A program made the position numbers and the translations under genes. 64,000 bases of DNA, from positions 107,911-171,910 of the forward strand of contig JABCZK010000006.1 of NCBI GenBank assembly GCA_013289695.1. The letters run 5' to 3'. Of this stretch, positions 36,476 to 45,130 are shown in pieces. A model generated the notes under the pieces. That model saw only the letters and a program-made list of their open reading frames with translations. It was not told the DNA's origin and made no database searches. Numbering within the stretch: the stretch's first letter is position 1; each line of letters opens with the position of its first letter. This DNA comes from Acidobacteriota bacterium. Lineage in GTDB: Bacteria > Acidobacteriota > Terriglobia > Acidiferrales > UBA7541.

Positions 36476-36892
36476 CTATTTGCCAGCGAGGCAGGGTAGG
36501 GCGGCGAATTTCGACTTTCCCGAGCCGTACCTGGCGTGGTTCACGGGATCGTGCATCGCGTTCAGAACCCATCGCCCCTGTGTTGTTCCTTCGTCGGTGC
36601 GGACCAAGGAGAGCGTCACAGTTCCTGTTCCGCCGTGGTAGTCCATCTCGCGCAAGACCATGACCGTATTTTGCGCGCCGGAATGCGTTGTCGTGTTGTC
36701 GCTGATGGGCGTTCCGCAGCGCGCTATGACTAAATCGGGGGTGAGAGTATAGATGGCTCGCTCTGTTGGTCCTTGTCTGACTACCTCGTAGAGCCAATAC
36801 GGAATGTTATATTCGATCGAGACGGCAACAAGTACAGCTGCGATTAGAACAGCAAGAACAGCGGGGATGTATCTGCGAACCATGGAGCGCAT
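36476..36892 (-). CDS. Hypothetical exported or membrane-anchored protein
   Basis: The 138-residue ORF has an N-terminal basic stretch and one hydrophobic helix (MRSMVRRYIPAVLAVLIAAVLVAVS). A small hydrophilic domain follows with ARCGTPISDNTT and VMVLREMDYHGGTGTVTLSLV. The two Cys (ARCG, LPCL) could form a disulfide outside the membrane. I do not recognise a family. It lies between two plus-strand genes as a single minus-strand unit. Confidence 0.6.
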   Translation of the reverse strand: MRSMVRRYIPAVLAVLIAAVLVAVSIEYNIPYWLYEVVRQGPTERAIYTLTPDLVIARCGTPISDNTTTHSGAQNTVMVLREMDYHGGTGTVTLSLVRTDEGTTQGRWVLNAMHDPVNHARYGSGKSKFAALPCLAGK

Positions 36893-37048
36893 TGTAAGCC
36901 TTTATGGCCGTGCAGTGCCGGATTCGTCGGGTTATCGGAACCACGTCCATGACTGAGCCCCGGGCGTCTCGACCGAATTGCTGCGATGTGGCAACATGGG
37001 GATTCGCGGTGCGCAATCGTAAATTGATAACGAAGGAGTATTTCAATC

Positions 37049-37519
37049 ATGGCAAAGGCAACTTTTGCGGCGGGTTGTTTTTGGGGAGTGGAGGACGCGT
37101 TTCGCCAGGTGGCGGGGGTGACTTCGACTACCGTGGGTTACACCGGCGGGAGCGCGAAGAACCCGAACTACAAAGAGGTGTGCACGGGGCGGACTGGGCA
37201 CGCGGAGGCGGTGGAGGTGGAGTTTGATCCTTCGCAAGTTTCTTATCTGGAGTTGCTCGCGGTTTTCTGGAAGAGTCATGACCCGACGACGATGAACCGG
37301 CAGGGGCCGGACGTGGGCACGCAGTACCGCTCGGCGATTTTTTATCATGACGCGGAGCAGGAGGAAGAAGCGCGCGCGTCGAAGGCGGTGCTCGAGAAGG
37401 ATCATGTGTTCAAGAGGCCGATCGTGACGGAGATTGTGCCGGCTGGGGAGTTTAATCGGGCCGAGGAATATCATCAGCAGTATTTTGAGAAAACCGGGAT
37501 TCGGGCTTGCCATACGTAG
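37049..37519 (+). CDS. msrA: Peptide methionine sulfoxide reductase MsrA
   Basis: This is a 156-residue cytoplasmic MsrA with the catalytic [10 protein letters not shown] motif near the N-terminus. [27 protein letters not shown] and the [14 protein letters not shown] segment follow. The C-terminus RACHT keeps one possible resolving Cys. It reduces methionine-S-sulfoxide in proteins using thioredoxin. AAGGAG lies 8 bp before the ATG. No msrB is visible nearby. Confidence 0.96.
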   Translation: MAKATFAAGCFWGVEDAFRQVAGVTSTTVGYTGGSAKNPNYKEVCTGRTGHAEAVEVEFDPSQVSYLELLAVFWKSHDPTTMNRQGPDVGTQYRSAIFYHDAEQEEEARASKAVLEKDHVFKRPIVTEIVPAGEFNRAEEYHQQYFEKTGIRACHT

Positions 37520-37589
37520 GGCGGGGTTGAGGCGGCTTCGGACCGATCGGTGATTGACTGTTCGCAGACGGCGCACTGAGTGCGCTGCT

Positions 37590-37725
37590 ACGAAGGGCTA
37601 AGTCAGAGTCAAAGGCGCCCGCCTGAAGGCTGCCGCTCCAAATTCAAAGGCAACTGCAACGGCAAAGTCAAAGCCGCCCATCCCGCAACGCGGGATGGCC
37701 GCTACAACGTCAAACCCTCTTCACA
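37590..37725 (+). repeat. Composite hairpin repeat, family A copy 2
   Basis: The 282-bp gap between msrA and the convergent FecR-like gene holds CAAATTCAAAGGCAACTGCA, ACGGCAAAGTCAAAG and then the hairpin CCATCCCGC/GCGGGATGG followed by CCGCTACAACGTCAAA. Linker and the stem-plus-CCGCTAC junction match the inverted array at 2677-3034 and the copies at 41404 and 45905. Confidence 0.75.
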
Positions 37726-37801
37726 ATTGGACTTTTCCGCAAACTATTATCGCGCGAATCGGCACACCACGAGTGACGTGGCGTATTTGTGCAGCGACGA
37801 A

Positions 37802-38500
37802 CTATTGATTGGGGTTGTACGGACTTTCGCTCAGGTGATACCAGAGCGCGTAGCTGGCGGCGCCGACTGCGCCGAGAACGATCAGGTCGAAGAGCAGGTG
37901 ACGGCGCTTGGGAGCTACTACTTTGTTGTTGCCGCCTACTCCCGCGGGGGCTTGCGGTTCCGCGGCTGGTTCCAGATCCATGGTGACGCGGTAGGATTTC
38001 CCGGCGGGAATTTCGTGCAGGTCGCCATCGTTATCTAAAACCAGCGTGCCGCGATACGCGGAGACGATCACTTCGCGCGGACCGATAATGGTGACCTGAC
38101 CATATCCGGGCTGGCCATTGGCGGCGCGCACAATTCCCTCAGGAATCTCCAGCGCGAGCTGGTCGGTGCCATTGGAGGAAAAGCCCACAGTGCCGCGGGC
38201 GACGGAAGCGTTCACGATGGTGGAATTTGCGGACAGAGTGGCGCTGCTGGAGGCGAGCAGATAGAACTGGCTGCCGCCGACTTTGAGGCGAACCGTGCCG
38301 CCTTCGTCTGTGGCGAGTGTATCGCCGGGGTACACAGTCGTCCCGATTGCGACAGTGGCGGACCCCAAATGGGCCTCTGTGGCTTGTGTAACAAGGCCGA
38401 GGGGTTTTTCATTGGCGGCGAAGCTGGGGACGTTGATAAGGCCGACTGAAAGGATGGCAACTAAGAAAGATTTAACGATGTATCGCACGGGGTATCGCAC
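37802..38500 (-). CDS. FecR-like exported protein with C-terminal membrane helix (paralogue 1)
   Basis: The 232-residue protein starts at a GTG six bases after AGGAGG. A signal peptide ends in VPSFAANEKPLG. A FecR-like beta domain follows: VAIGTTVYPGDTLATDEGGTVRLKVGGSQ, VARGTVGFSS and VTIIGPREVIVSAYRGTLVLD. A C-terminal helix (LLFDLIVLGAVGAASYALWY) suggests membrane anchoring after export. It is closely related to the protein at 45131-45826 over its whole length. No sigma factor or TonB receptor is adjacent, so a Fec-type signalling role is unsupported. Confidence 0.78.
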   Translation of the reverse strand: MRYPVRYIVKSFLVAILSVGLINVPSFAANEKPLGLVTQATEAHLGSATVAIGTTVYPGDTLATDEGGTVRLKVGGSQFYLLASSSATLSANSTIVNASVARGTVGFSSNGTDQLALEIPEGIVRAANGQPGYGQVTIIGPREVIVSAYRGTLVLDNDGDLHEIPAGKSYRVTMDLEPAAEPQAPAGVGGNNKVVAPKRRHLLFDLIVLGAVGAASYALWYHLSESPYNPNQ

Positions 38501-38698
38501 GGCAACCTCCTATGAATACAACAACAATCTAGGCGCAGAAGCAGTTGGTGTCAATAGACGTGAACACATCTTCATCGGCGGAAAACCAAGCGCCGTGAAT
38601 CCAACCGGCGCGTTAACAGCGGGTTTCGCTTGGTTTTTGCCGAAGCCGCGTGTGCCGGATGCGTTCTGCGCTAGAATATGGAGCACGCTGGAGGCCGC

Positions 38699-39574
38699 AT
38701 GATTCATCGTTTTGTTTTTCATAATGACCGCTTGCTGCCGGTCGGGGAGGTGCGGCTTTCTCCCGGGCAGGCGGGGCTGTTGAATGGCTGGGGACTCTTC
38801 ACCACAGTGCGGATTTACGAAGGAATTCCGTTTGCGTTCGAGCGGCATTGGAAGCGGCTGCAGCGCGATGCGGAACGAACGCATTGCCCGTTTCCGTTCG
38901 AGGAAAATGTAGTGCGCGGGCAATTGGGCGAGGTGCTGCGCGCGAATCAAGTGCGCGAAGGCGCGGCGCGGATCTATATGATTTACAACCAGGTGGGATT
39001 CTGGCGGAGCGATGAAGATTTTCCGCGCGTTGATTTGCTGGTGTGCTCCGCGGATTTGCCATCGTATCGCGAGCCGGCGCGCCTGGGATTGCGCGAGGAC
39101 GGACGGAATGCGGCGTCGCCGCTGGCCGGCGTGAAAGTGACTTCCTGGCTCGACAACGTTTGGAATTACTACGAGGCGCAGCAGGCTGGGTTCGACGAGG
39201 TGGTGTTGTTGAACGAGCACGGAGAAGTGGCGGAATGCACGGCGGCGAATATTTTTTGCGTGAAGGGCGGGAGAGTAGCGACGCCTCCGGTGTCGGCGGG
39301 ATGTTTGCAGGGGATTACGCGCAGCGTGTTGCTGGAGATCGGAGCTGGCGCGGGTGCTCCGGTGGAAGAGCGGGTGTTGCGGCCGGAGGCTTTGTATGCG
39401 GCGGATGAGGTTTTTATTTCTTCGACGAACCGGAGCATGTTGGGAGTGAGCGAGGTGAACGGGCACAAGATCGCGGCGGCGCCGGGGGCGATCACTTTGA
39501 AGTTGGAGAAGGCGTTTGGGGAGTACGTGCGGCAGTATTTGGAAGCGCGGTCGGCGGCTTCGGGGAAGAGGTGA
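38699..39574 (+). CDS. Class IV PLP aminotransferase (BCAT/aminodeoxychorismate lyase-like)
   Basis: The start MIHRFVFHNDR (ATG 38699) has GGAGG 5 bp upstream and gives 291 residues. Fold-type IV features are GLLNGWGLFTTVRIYEGIPFAFERHW, the presumed PLP lysine in LAGVKVTSWLDNV, and EVAECTAANIFCVKGG. CLQGITRSVLLEI and VFISSTNRSMLGV contact the phosphate. It could be a branched-chain or D-amino acid aminotransferase or an aminodeoxychorismate lyase; the sequence does not decide. The nearby pterin dehydratase slightly favours a folate-related role, but they are 1.5 kb apart. Confidence 0.87.
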   Translation: MIHRFVFHNDRLLPVGEVRLSPGQAGLLNGWGLFTTVRIYEGIPFAFERHWKRLQRDAERTHCPFPFEENVVRGQLGEVLRANQVREGAARIYMIYNQVGFWRSDEDFPRVDLLVCSADLPSYREPARLGLREDGRNAASPLAGVKVTSWLDNVWNYYEAQQAGFDEVVLLNEHGEVAECTAANIFCVKGGRVATPPVSAGCLQGITRSVLLEIGAGAGAPVEERVLRPEALYAADEVFISSTNRSMLGVSEVNGHKIAAAPGAITLKLEKAFGEYVRQYLEARSAASGKR

Positions 39575-39611
39575 GGTTAGCGGATTTTTTGGCGAAGCGT
39601 AAGCCGGTTGC

Positions 39612-39702
39612 GAAATGGCGGGCAAGGCAAGCCTCGCCTAGCTCGTATTGTTGCCCGACATTGAGCTTCGGCGAAAGCGGCGGCAAGCCGCCGCCCTCCA
39701 AA
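39612..39702 (+). repeat. Intergenic repeat family B, copy 3
   Basis: The unit reads ATGGCGGGCAAGGCAAGCCT, CGCCTAGCTCG, TATTGTTGCCCGACATTGAG, then GGCGAAAGCGGCGGCAAGCC and GCCGCCCTCC. It shares both palindromic ends and the CTAGCTCGT(A/T)TTGTTGCC spacer with the copy at 27211. It fills the gap between the convergent ends of the aminotransferase and DUF4337 genes. Confidence 0.8.
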
Positions 39703-39749
39703 ATGGGCTCGGCGGCGCTCGGTTCGAGATGTTCGCGCGCCTCGGTGGG

Positions 39750-40292
39750 TTAGTGGATCATCAGGCCGGTGATGCCTAGGACGACTCCGGCTACGGCCAG
39801 CACGATGCCGAAGAGCCAGAAGATTTTTTTGCGCGTCAGGAGGGTGATCGAGGAGATTACCAGAGCGGCTTCGAGCAGGACTTCGGAGAGATCGTAGCGA
39901 TCGGCGCGGGCTTCTTCGACTTTTACTTCGGCTTCCTGTTTGCGGGCTTCGGCTTCGATGTCTTTCAGCTCGTCGCTGTAGCGTTCCACCTGCTTCTTGT
40001 ACTTCTCCCTGATGGTTTCTACCTGCTTGGCGTCCTGGAGCGAGAAAACGGCAAGCTCGTCAAGAAAGAGTTCGTAATTGCGGCGGCGAATTTCCTTGGC
40101 CTGATAATAGGCCCATTGATCGGCGGCGCGCGTTTGAATAAGCACTTCCTCGGTGTGCGCGCGGTGACCGAGCAAGGTTACGGTGGCGATGACCACGGCG
40201 AGAATGGCCATGGTCAAGGTGACGGGAGCGAGGCTGGGTTCGTGCGCGGCTTCTTCGGCGCGTTCTTTCAGTTCGTCAACTTCATCGGGCAT
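39750..40292 (-). CDS. DUF4337 family membrane protein
   Basis: The 180-residue protein has one N-terminal helix (APVTLTMAILAVVIATVTLLG), then a long charged coiled coil (ADQWAYYQAKEIRRRNYELF through KDIEAEARKQEAEVKVEEA), and two C-terminal helices (VLLEAALVISSITLLT, IFWLFGIVLAVAGVVLG). DQWAYYQAKxIR is characteristic of DUF4337. The function is unknown. GAGGA lies upstream of the ATG. Confidence 0.85.
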   Translation of the reverse strand: MPDEVDELKERAEEAAHEPSLAPVTLTMAILAVVIATVTLLGHRAHTEEVLIQTRAADQWAYYQAKEIRRRNYELFLDELAVFSLQDAKQVETIREKYKKQVERYSDELKDIEAEARKQEAEVKVEEARADRYDLSEVLLEAALVISSITLLTRKKIFWLFGIVLAVAGVVLGITGLMIH

Positions 40293-40548
40293 ATTCAGTC
40301 CTCACGGGAGCGAGTTTCGCGATCGGTCGCGTCACGTCAGCGGCGGGTGGGGATGTGCCGCGCGCAAGAGAATAGCAGAACGAACTGGCGCTAGGCCATC
40401 GCGGGATTCGTTGGCCGCAAGTGAGGTTAACGAACCAAGATGTTTGGCAAAACGTCACCGCAAATACTTCCGGAGACACTCATCCTCAAAGTGCGTGCTT
40501 CGCGCGGGCGTAGCACGCGCAGACTGGTTTCGCCGATCGTTCTGCCCT

Positions 40549-40659
40549 CTACCGCGGGCTGGTCACGTCGGTAGGTTTAGTAATCACGATTTCCAGCGGT
40601 TTGGTGGCTTCTAATTTCTTGCCCTTCCTGAGCTTCTTGCTTGCCTTTTTTGATGCCAT
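40549..40659 (-). CDS. 36-residue lysine-rich small protein
   Basis: This gene is absent from the ORF track. A strong AAGGAG lies 7 bp before the ATG, and the ORF encodes MASKKASKKLRKGKKLEATK followed by PLEIVITKPTDVTSPR. The first half is strongly basic; the second is neutral with beta propensity. It has no membrane helix and no Cys. I recall short proteins with a KKL-KGKKLE-TKPL core in acidobacterial genomes but no function for them. The part of the gap between it and DUF4337 (40293-40548) shows nothing else. Confidence 0.6.
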   Translation of the reverse strand: MASKKASKKLRKGKKLEATKPLEIVITKPTDVTSPR

Positions 40660-41077
40660 GGTTTTTCTCCTTGGTGCGGATTGCCCCGCTGGGCGTTTGC
40701 GATGTTATAGGCAAATCCCCAGCCAAATGTCCAGTCGAATAAGACCGACAGTCATCCCGCTTGGAATATAGAGGATGCAATGGCTGCATTCCCGCGACGC
40801 GTTCGCGCCGACCGGAAAATCGCGCTGAATAAGTCAACGTCAGTTGAAAAATTCAACTCCTACGACGGAGCAGAATGAGGAGCTCCTGTTCCGGCGCAGT
40901 ACTGGACCGATGCTTGATCAGCATCCTCGTTTGCAAGCCGCGACCGACGCTGACGGCTGGGCTGCGTCGGTGCGGAGTGAGCCGCGACCGATTCATTCCC
41001 TTCGATTGTGAAGTAACTTTCGGGAGGGCGGTTCTTGTAGAATCGGAGGCGAGCGTGATTTCAGGAGGGCGCGATTT
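40660..41077. other. Intergenic region without recognised features
   Basis: About 418 bp between the small lysine-rich gene and the pterin dehydratase gene. The listed antisense ORF 40853-41341 mostly shadows the dehydratase. No repeat family or hairpin is seen. Promoters for the two divergent genes should lie here. Confidence 0.5.
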
Positions 41078-41401
41078 ATGAGCGAGCTTGCGAAGAAGAC
41101 TTGTGTTCCCTGCCGCGGTGGAGTGCCGCCACTGGCTGGAAAAGAATTGGGGAATTTGGCGAAAGAGGTGCCGCAATGGAAGGTGGTGGACGGGCATCAC
41201 ATTGTGCGGACGTTTACGTTTCCAGATTTTAAGCAGGCGCTGGCATTTGTGAATAAAGTGGGGGCGATTGCGGAGGAGCAGGGGCATCATCCGGATATTT
41301 CGTTGGGATGGGGCAAGGCGGAGGTTACGACGTGGACGCACAAGATTAATGGATTGACGGAGAGCGATTTTATTTTGGCGGCGAAGATTGATGGGATTTA
41401 G
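41078..41401 (+). CDS. phhB: Pterin-4a-carbinolamine dehydratase
   Basis: The 107-residue protein has the family core: WKVVDGHHIVRTFTFPDFKQALAFVNKVGAIAEEQGHHPDI. A later segment reads WGKAEVTTWTHKINGLTESDF. The paired His and the Pro in HHPD form the active site. It dehydrates 4a-hydroxytetrahydrobiopterin and can also act in molybdopterin-linked or regulatory contexts. The N-terminal CVPCRGGVPPL extension is normal in bacteria. AGGAGG lies about 9 bp before the ATG. No phenylalanine hydroxylase gene is in the window. Confidence 0.94.
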   Translation: MSELAKKTCVPCRGGVPPLAGKELGNLAKEVPQWKVVDGHHIVRTFTFPDFKQALAFVNKVGAIAEEQGHHPDISLGWGKAEVTTWTHKINGLTESDFILAAKIDGI

Positions 41402-41403
41402 GG

Positions 41404-41590
41404 TGGGTTTGGCGCAAGAAATTTGCAGGCAAATTCAGAAGCCAAAACCACAGGCGAAACCGAGATGCCCGCTTCGTCCCGAAAGACACGGGACGAAGCG
41501 GCGGCTACAGAGTCAACCGCAACGGCAACCGAGGCGGCGGGACGCCGGCGCTACCAAAGCCAAAGTCAGAAGCAAATTCAACAAAATCGA
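41404..41590 (+). repeat. Composite hairpin repeat, family A copy 3
   Basis: The gap between convergent phhB and the sortilin-like gene is filled by hairpins CTTCGTCCCG/CGGGACGAAG followed by CGGCGGCTACAGAG and CGGGACGCCGGCGCTACCAA. Between them are the linkers CAACCGCAACGGCAACC and AAAGCCAAAGTCAGAAGC. Layout and linkers match the copies at 37590 and 45905. Confidence 0.7.
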
Positions 41591-41591
41591 G

Positions 41592-44500
41592 TTAGGGTTC
41601 GTCGTCCCCGGCCGTTTCTGGGTCGGGCGCGAGGGACGTTGTTAGATTGAGGACGGGAAGGTTGGCGCGGCGGAGTTGGTCATTCAGCGCGGGGACGTCG
41701 TGGGCCTTCACGTCGTCCCATTTATTTTGCAGCGTGGTTAGTGCTCGCTCCAAATCTCCGGTGGTATCTTGCGCGGTTTGCGTGGGGGCGGCGTCGGCGC
41801 CGTCAACTACGCCTAGCAGCTGGCCAAATTGACCGTTCAGTTGCGCGAAGCTGTCCTGATGAGCTGCTTGGCCGAATCCGAGCGGCGCTCCTTCGAATGC
41901 CGCGATTTTCTGTTCCAGGACGTGGATAGCATCGGCTACTTCGCCCTTCGGCGCCTGGTGTTCGAGCTCCTTCAATTGCGCGCGCACGGCGCGAACTTGG
42001 CCTAGAGCAGCGAAGCTGGCGTTCATCGCGTCGCAAATTCTTGAGGCTAGGCGGAACTGCTGGTCGAGTTGGTCGACCGGCGCGGTGATGCGCGGATCCA
42101 TTTTGATTTCGAGCGGCTGCGTGAAGGTTTGGCCGGCGACGTCGAGTTTTACTGTGTACATTCCCGGCATCACGGCTGGACCGACGGGAAGACGCGGCGT
42201 GTCGTGAGCGATCGCGGAGATGGGATATTCGTGGCGGAGCGAGGCGGGCGGAGGAGTGCGCAAATCCCAGACGAAACGGTGCGCGCCCGGGGTATCGGAG
42301 AGAATTTGCGGCGGGCGAATCCAGTAGAGCGGGACGTTTAATTCTTTTCCGAGTTGCTCCATGGTTGCGTCGGGTTTATCCGTGCTGGAAAATGCGCGGA
42401 CGATTTTTCCATTGGCGTCCAGAATTTGCAGCTTCAGCGCGGCGGTGGCGGCGGAGTGCAGGTTGTAATCAATGATGGCGCCGTCCGGAGGATTTTTTCC
42501 GGCGGGTTCTTCGGGAGGCAGAGGCGTATCGGTATTGACGTTGCGCCGGACGCGATAGGCGACGCCGGGTTTGAACAAGTAGGCGGGCGCTGCTGCAATT
42601 TGCTCGTTGAGCTGGCGCAGGGGGGTGATGTTGTCGAGGATCCAGAAGGAGCGGCCGTGGGTGCCGACGGCGATGTCGTCACCGTGGACGACGAGGTCGC
42701 GCATGGAAGTCGCGGGCAGATTTAGTTGCAGCGATTGCCAGGAATCGCCGTCGTTGAACGAGACGTAGATGGCGCGTTCGGTGCCGGCGAAGAGCATGCC
42801 CTGGCGCACGGGATCTTCGCGCACGACGTTCACGGAGGCGTCATCGGGCAGGCCGTTCGTGATTTTGTCCCAGGTTTGGCCGCCGTCGTGGGTGCGATAG
42901 ATGTAGGCGTGCAGATCGTCGAGGCGGAAACGATTCACAGCGGCGTACACGCCGTTGGGATCGAAGTGCGAAGCGTCGAGTTGCGCGATTTTGCTCCAGG
43001 GGGTCAGGCCGGGAGGAGAGACTTCGCGCCAGTTCTGGCCGCCGTCCCGGGTGAGCCAGATTAAGCCGTCGTCGGTGCCGGCCCAGATTAGATTGGCGTC
43101 GAGCGGCGAGGGCGCGAGGGAATAAATTACGCCGCGATGTTTGCCTTGCGCGGGATCGCTTGCGATCAGGTCGCCGATGTTCGGTGGCACGCCGGCATCT
43201 TCGCGCGTTAGATCGGGGCTGATGATTTGCCAGCTGTGGCCGGCGTCGGTGGTTTTGAACAAAACGTTGGAGCCGAGATAGAGCGTGTGCGGCGCGGCGG
43301 GCGAAAAAATCAGCGGTGCGGTGCGATTGAAGCGATATTTCCCTGTGCGCAGAATTACAGGCGAGACGTCCTGGGTCTGGCCGGTAATCATGTCGAAGCG
43401 CGTAGCTTTTCCGCCGTAAATCAAATTGGGATGCAGCGGGTCGGGCGCGACGTATCCATATTCTTCGGTGCCCACCGGATGCCAGTCGCGAAACGTGATT
43501 TCGCCCCAGTCGCTGCGGCTGGCGGTGCCGGCCGAGCCGCTTTCCTGTTGTCCGCCGTAAACCCAGTAGGGAAATTGATTGTCGGTGATGACGTGGTAGA
43601 ACTGCGCGCTCGGTTGGTTGTACCAGGAGCTCCAGGTGTCGCCGCCGTTGACGGTGATGGTGGCGCCTTGGTCTGAGGCGAGCAAAATAATTCGCGGATT
43701 TTCGGGGTTGATCCAGACGGTATGATAGTCGTCGCCGCCGGGGGCGCCTTTGATGGCGGTGAAGCTTGTGCCCGCGTCGGTGGAGCGATAGGTCGAGGTG
43801 TTGCAGATATAGATGATGTCCGGATTATCCGGCGCGACGCGCACCCAGGCAAAATCGAAGCCGCGTCCCCAGATGCGGTCTTCGTGATTCACGCGCTGCC
43901 AACTTTCTCCAGCGTCATCGGAACGATAGAGGCCGCCGACTTCTGGCGCGGCATCCACGAGCGCGTAGATGCGGTTCGGATTGCTGGGCGAAATGCCGAA
44001 GCCGATGCGGCCGAGGCCTTGCGCGTTCGTCGGCAAACCTTTGCTGAGGGGATTCCAAGTTTCGCCGCCGTCGCTGGATTTGAACAGGCCGCCGGTGTGG
44101 CCTTCGAGTGGGCCGCCGGTGGTCCAGGGCGGGCGGCGCGAAGACCACATGTCCGCGTAGAGAGTTTGCGGATTTTTGGGATCGAAGGCGAGGTCGGTGG
44201 CGCCGGTGTCGTCATCTTTGTGGAGAATTCGCTGCCAGGATTCGCCGCCATCGGTGGAACGGAAGACGCCGCGTTCGGAGTTGGGTCCGTAGGGATGGCC
44301 GAGGACGGCGACGAAAACGCGATCGGGATTTTGCGGGTCTATCAAAATGTTCGTGATTTGCTGGCCGTCGCGCAGACCTAGGTGTTTCCAGGTGTTGCCG
44401 GCGTCGCTGGATTTGTAGATGCCATCGCCGGTGGAAAGATCAGGGCGGCGCAGGCCTTCGCCGCTGCCTACATAAATAATGTCGGGATTGGATGGCGCGA

Positions 44501-44855
44501 CCGCTAGCGCGCCGATCGAGCCGGTGGGCTGGCCGTCGAATATGGGAACCCAGGTGCGGCCGGCGTCGGTGGTCTTCCAGACGCCGCCGTTGTTTACGCC
44601 GATATAGAAGAGATTTGGTTTGCCGGGGACGCCGGTGGCCGCAACGGTGCGGCCTCCGCGGAAAGGGCCGATGCAGCGCCACTCGAGATTTGCGTAGAGG
44701 CTCGGAGGGAATTGCGGGTCGTTCATATTTGGATTTGTATTTGTTGTGGCATTCGCTGAGGGCGATTGCGCGCGGGCGGCGGGAGGTAGCGATCCGAGTA
44801 CTGTGAGAAAAACGATTGGCGAAATTAGCACACCGATTTGCTGCCGGAATTTCAT
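41592..44855 (-). CDS. Sortilin/BNR-repeat exported protein (intact paralogue)
   Basis: The 1087-residue protein has a signal peptide (MKFRQQIGVLISPIVFLTVL..ARAQS). A long VPS10/sortilin-like beta-propeller with many Asp boxes follows (KTTDAGRTW, KSSDAGNTW, RSTDGGESW, YRSDDAGESW). The C-terminal third, after the propeller, has a beta domain and a helical tail (ASRICDAMNASFAALGQVRAVRAQLKELEHQ). Such proteins are annotated as exo-alpha-sialidase or glycosyl-hydrolase-like because of the Asp boxes, but no sialidase active site can be recognised. It is probably a secreted or periplasmic binding protein. It is the undamaged counterpart of 31531-34671. Confidence 0.87.
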   Translation of the reverse strand: MKFRQQIGVLISPIVFLTVLGSLPPAARAQSPSANATTNTNPNMNDPQFPPSLYANLEWRCIGPFRGGRTVAATGVPGKPNLFYIGVNNGGVWKTTDAGRTWVPIFDGQPTGSIGALAVAPSNPDIIYVGSGEGLRRPDLSTGDGIYKSSDAGNTWKHLGLRDGQQITNILIDPQNPDRVFVAVLGHPYGPNSERGVFRSTDGGESWQRILHKDDDTGATDLAFDPKNPQTLYADMWSSRRPPWTTGGPLEGHTGGLFKSSDGGETWNPLSKGLPTNAQGLGRIGFGISPSNPNRIYALVDAAPEVGGLYRSDDAGESWQRVNHEDRIWGRGFDFAWVRVAPDNPDIIYICNTSTYRSTDAGTSFTAIKGAPGGDDYHTVWINPENPRIILLASDQGATITVNGGDTWSSWYNQPSAQFYHVITDNQFPYWVYGGQQESGSAGTASRSDWGEITFRDWHPVGTEEYGYVAPDPLHPNLIYGGKATRFDMITGQTQDVSPVILRTGKYRFNRTAPLIFSPAAPHTLYLGSNVLFKTTDAGHSWQIISPDLTREDAGVPPNIGDLIASDPAQGKHRGVIYSLAPSPLDANLIWAGTDDGLIWLTRDGGQNWREVSPPGLTPWSKIAQLDASHFDPNGVYAAVNRFRLDDLHAYIYRTHDGGQTWDKITNGLPDDASVNVVREDPVRQGMLFAGTERAIYVSFNDGDSWQSLQLNLPATSMRDLVVHGDDIAVGTHGRSFWILDNITPLRQLNEQIAAAPAYLFKPGVAYRVRRNVNTDTPLPPEEPAGKNPPDGAIIDYNLHSAATAALKLQILDANGKIVRAFSSTDKPDATMEQLGKELNVPLYWIRPPQILSDTPGAHRFVWDLRTPPPASLRHEYPISAIAHDTPRLPVGPAVMPGMYTVKLDVAGQTFTQPLEIKMDPRITAPVDQLDQQFRLASRICDAMNASFAALGQVRAVRAQLKELEHQAPKGEVADAIHVLEQKIAAFEGAPLGFGQAAHQDSFAQLNGQFGQLLGVVDGADAAPTQTAQDTTGDLERALTTLQNKWDDVKAHDVPALNDQLRRANLPVLNLTTSLAPDPETAGDDEP

Positions 44856-45130
44856 GGCCCGCCCCCTTTACCCGCAAAAACTATACTACCTGAGACGCGA
44901 TTCCCCGCAGCGGAAGAAACGAATTCTAGGGTTGACCGGAAATGTTTGTTTTTTGTTCGCGTGGGATGCGTGCTGCAACACAGGTTAAGCGCTTTGTTGC
45001 GCGCGGTTTCCGGGTTGAGCTGTCCACTACAAATCCACCACAGCGTTATTCCTTCGCGCCATTGCGCGGCATGTTCGTTGACCGCATCTCGCGCAGAGCC
45101 TACGTTGAGTTAGTACCTCTGGGAGGGTTT

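Noticed and set aside
38510-39625. 371-residue minus-strand ORF opposite the aminotransferase gene
   Set aside because: It covers the same DNA as a clear class IV aminotransferase and has shadow-like composition.
40577-40837. 86-residue minus-strand ORF overlapping the lysine-rich small gene
   Set aside because: It is in a different frame, lacks a suitable ribosome-binding site, and its lysine-rich end is the shadow of the 36-residue ORF.
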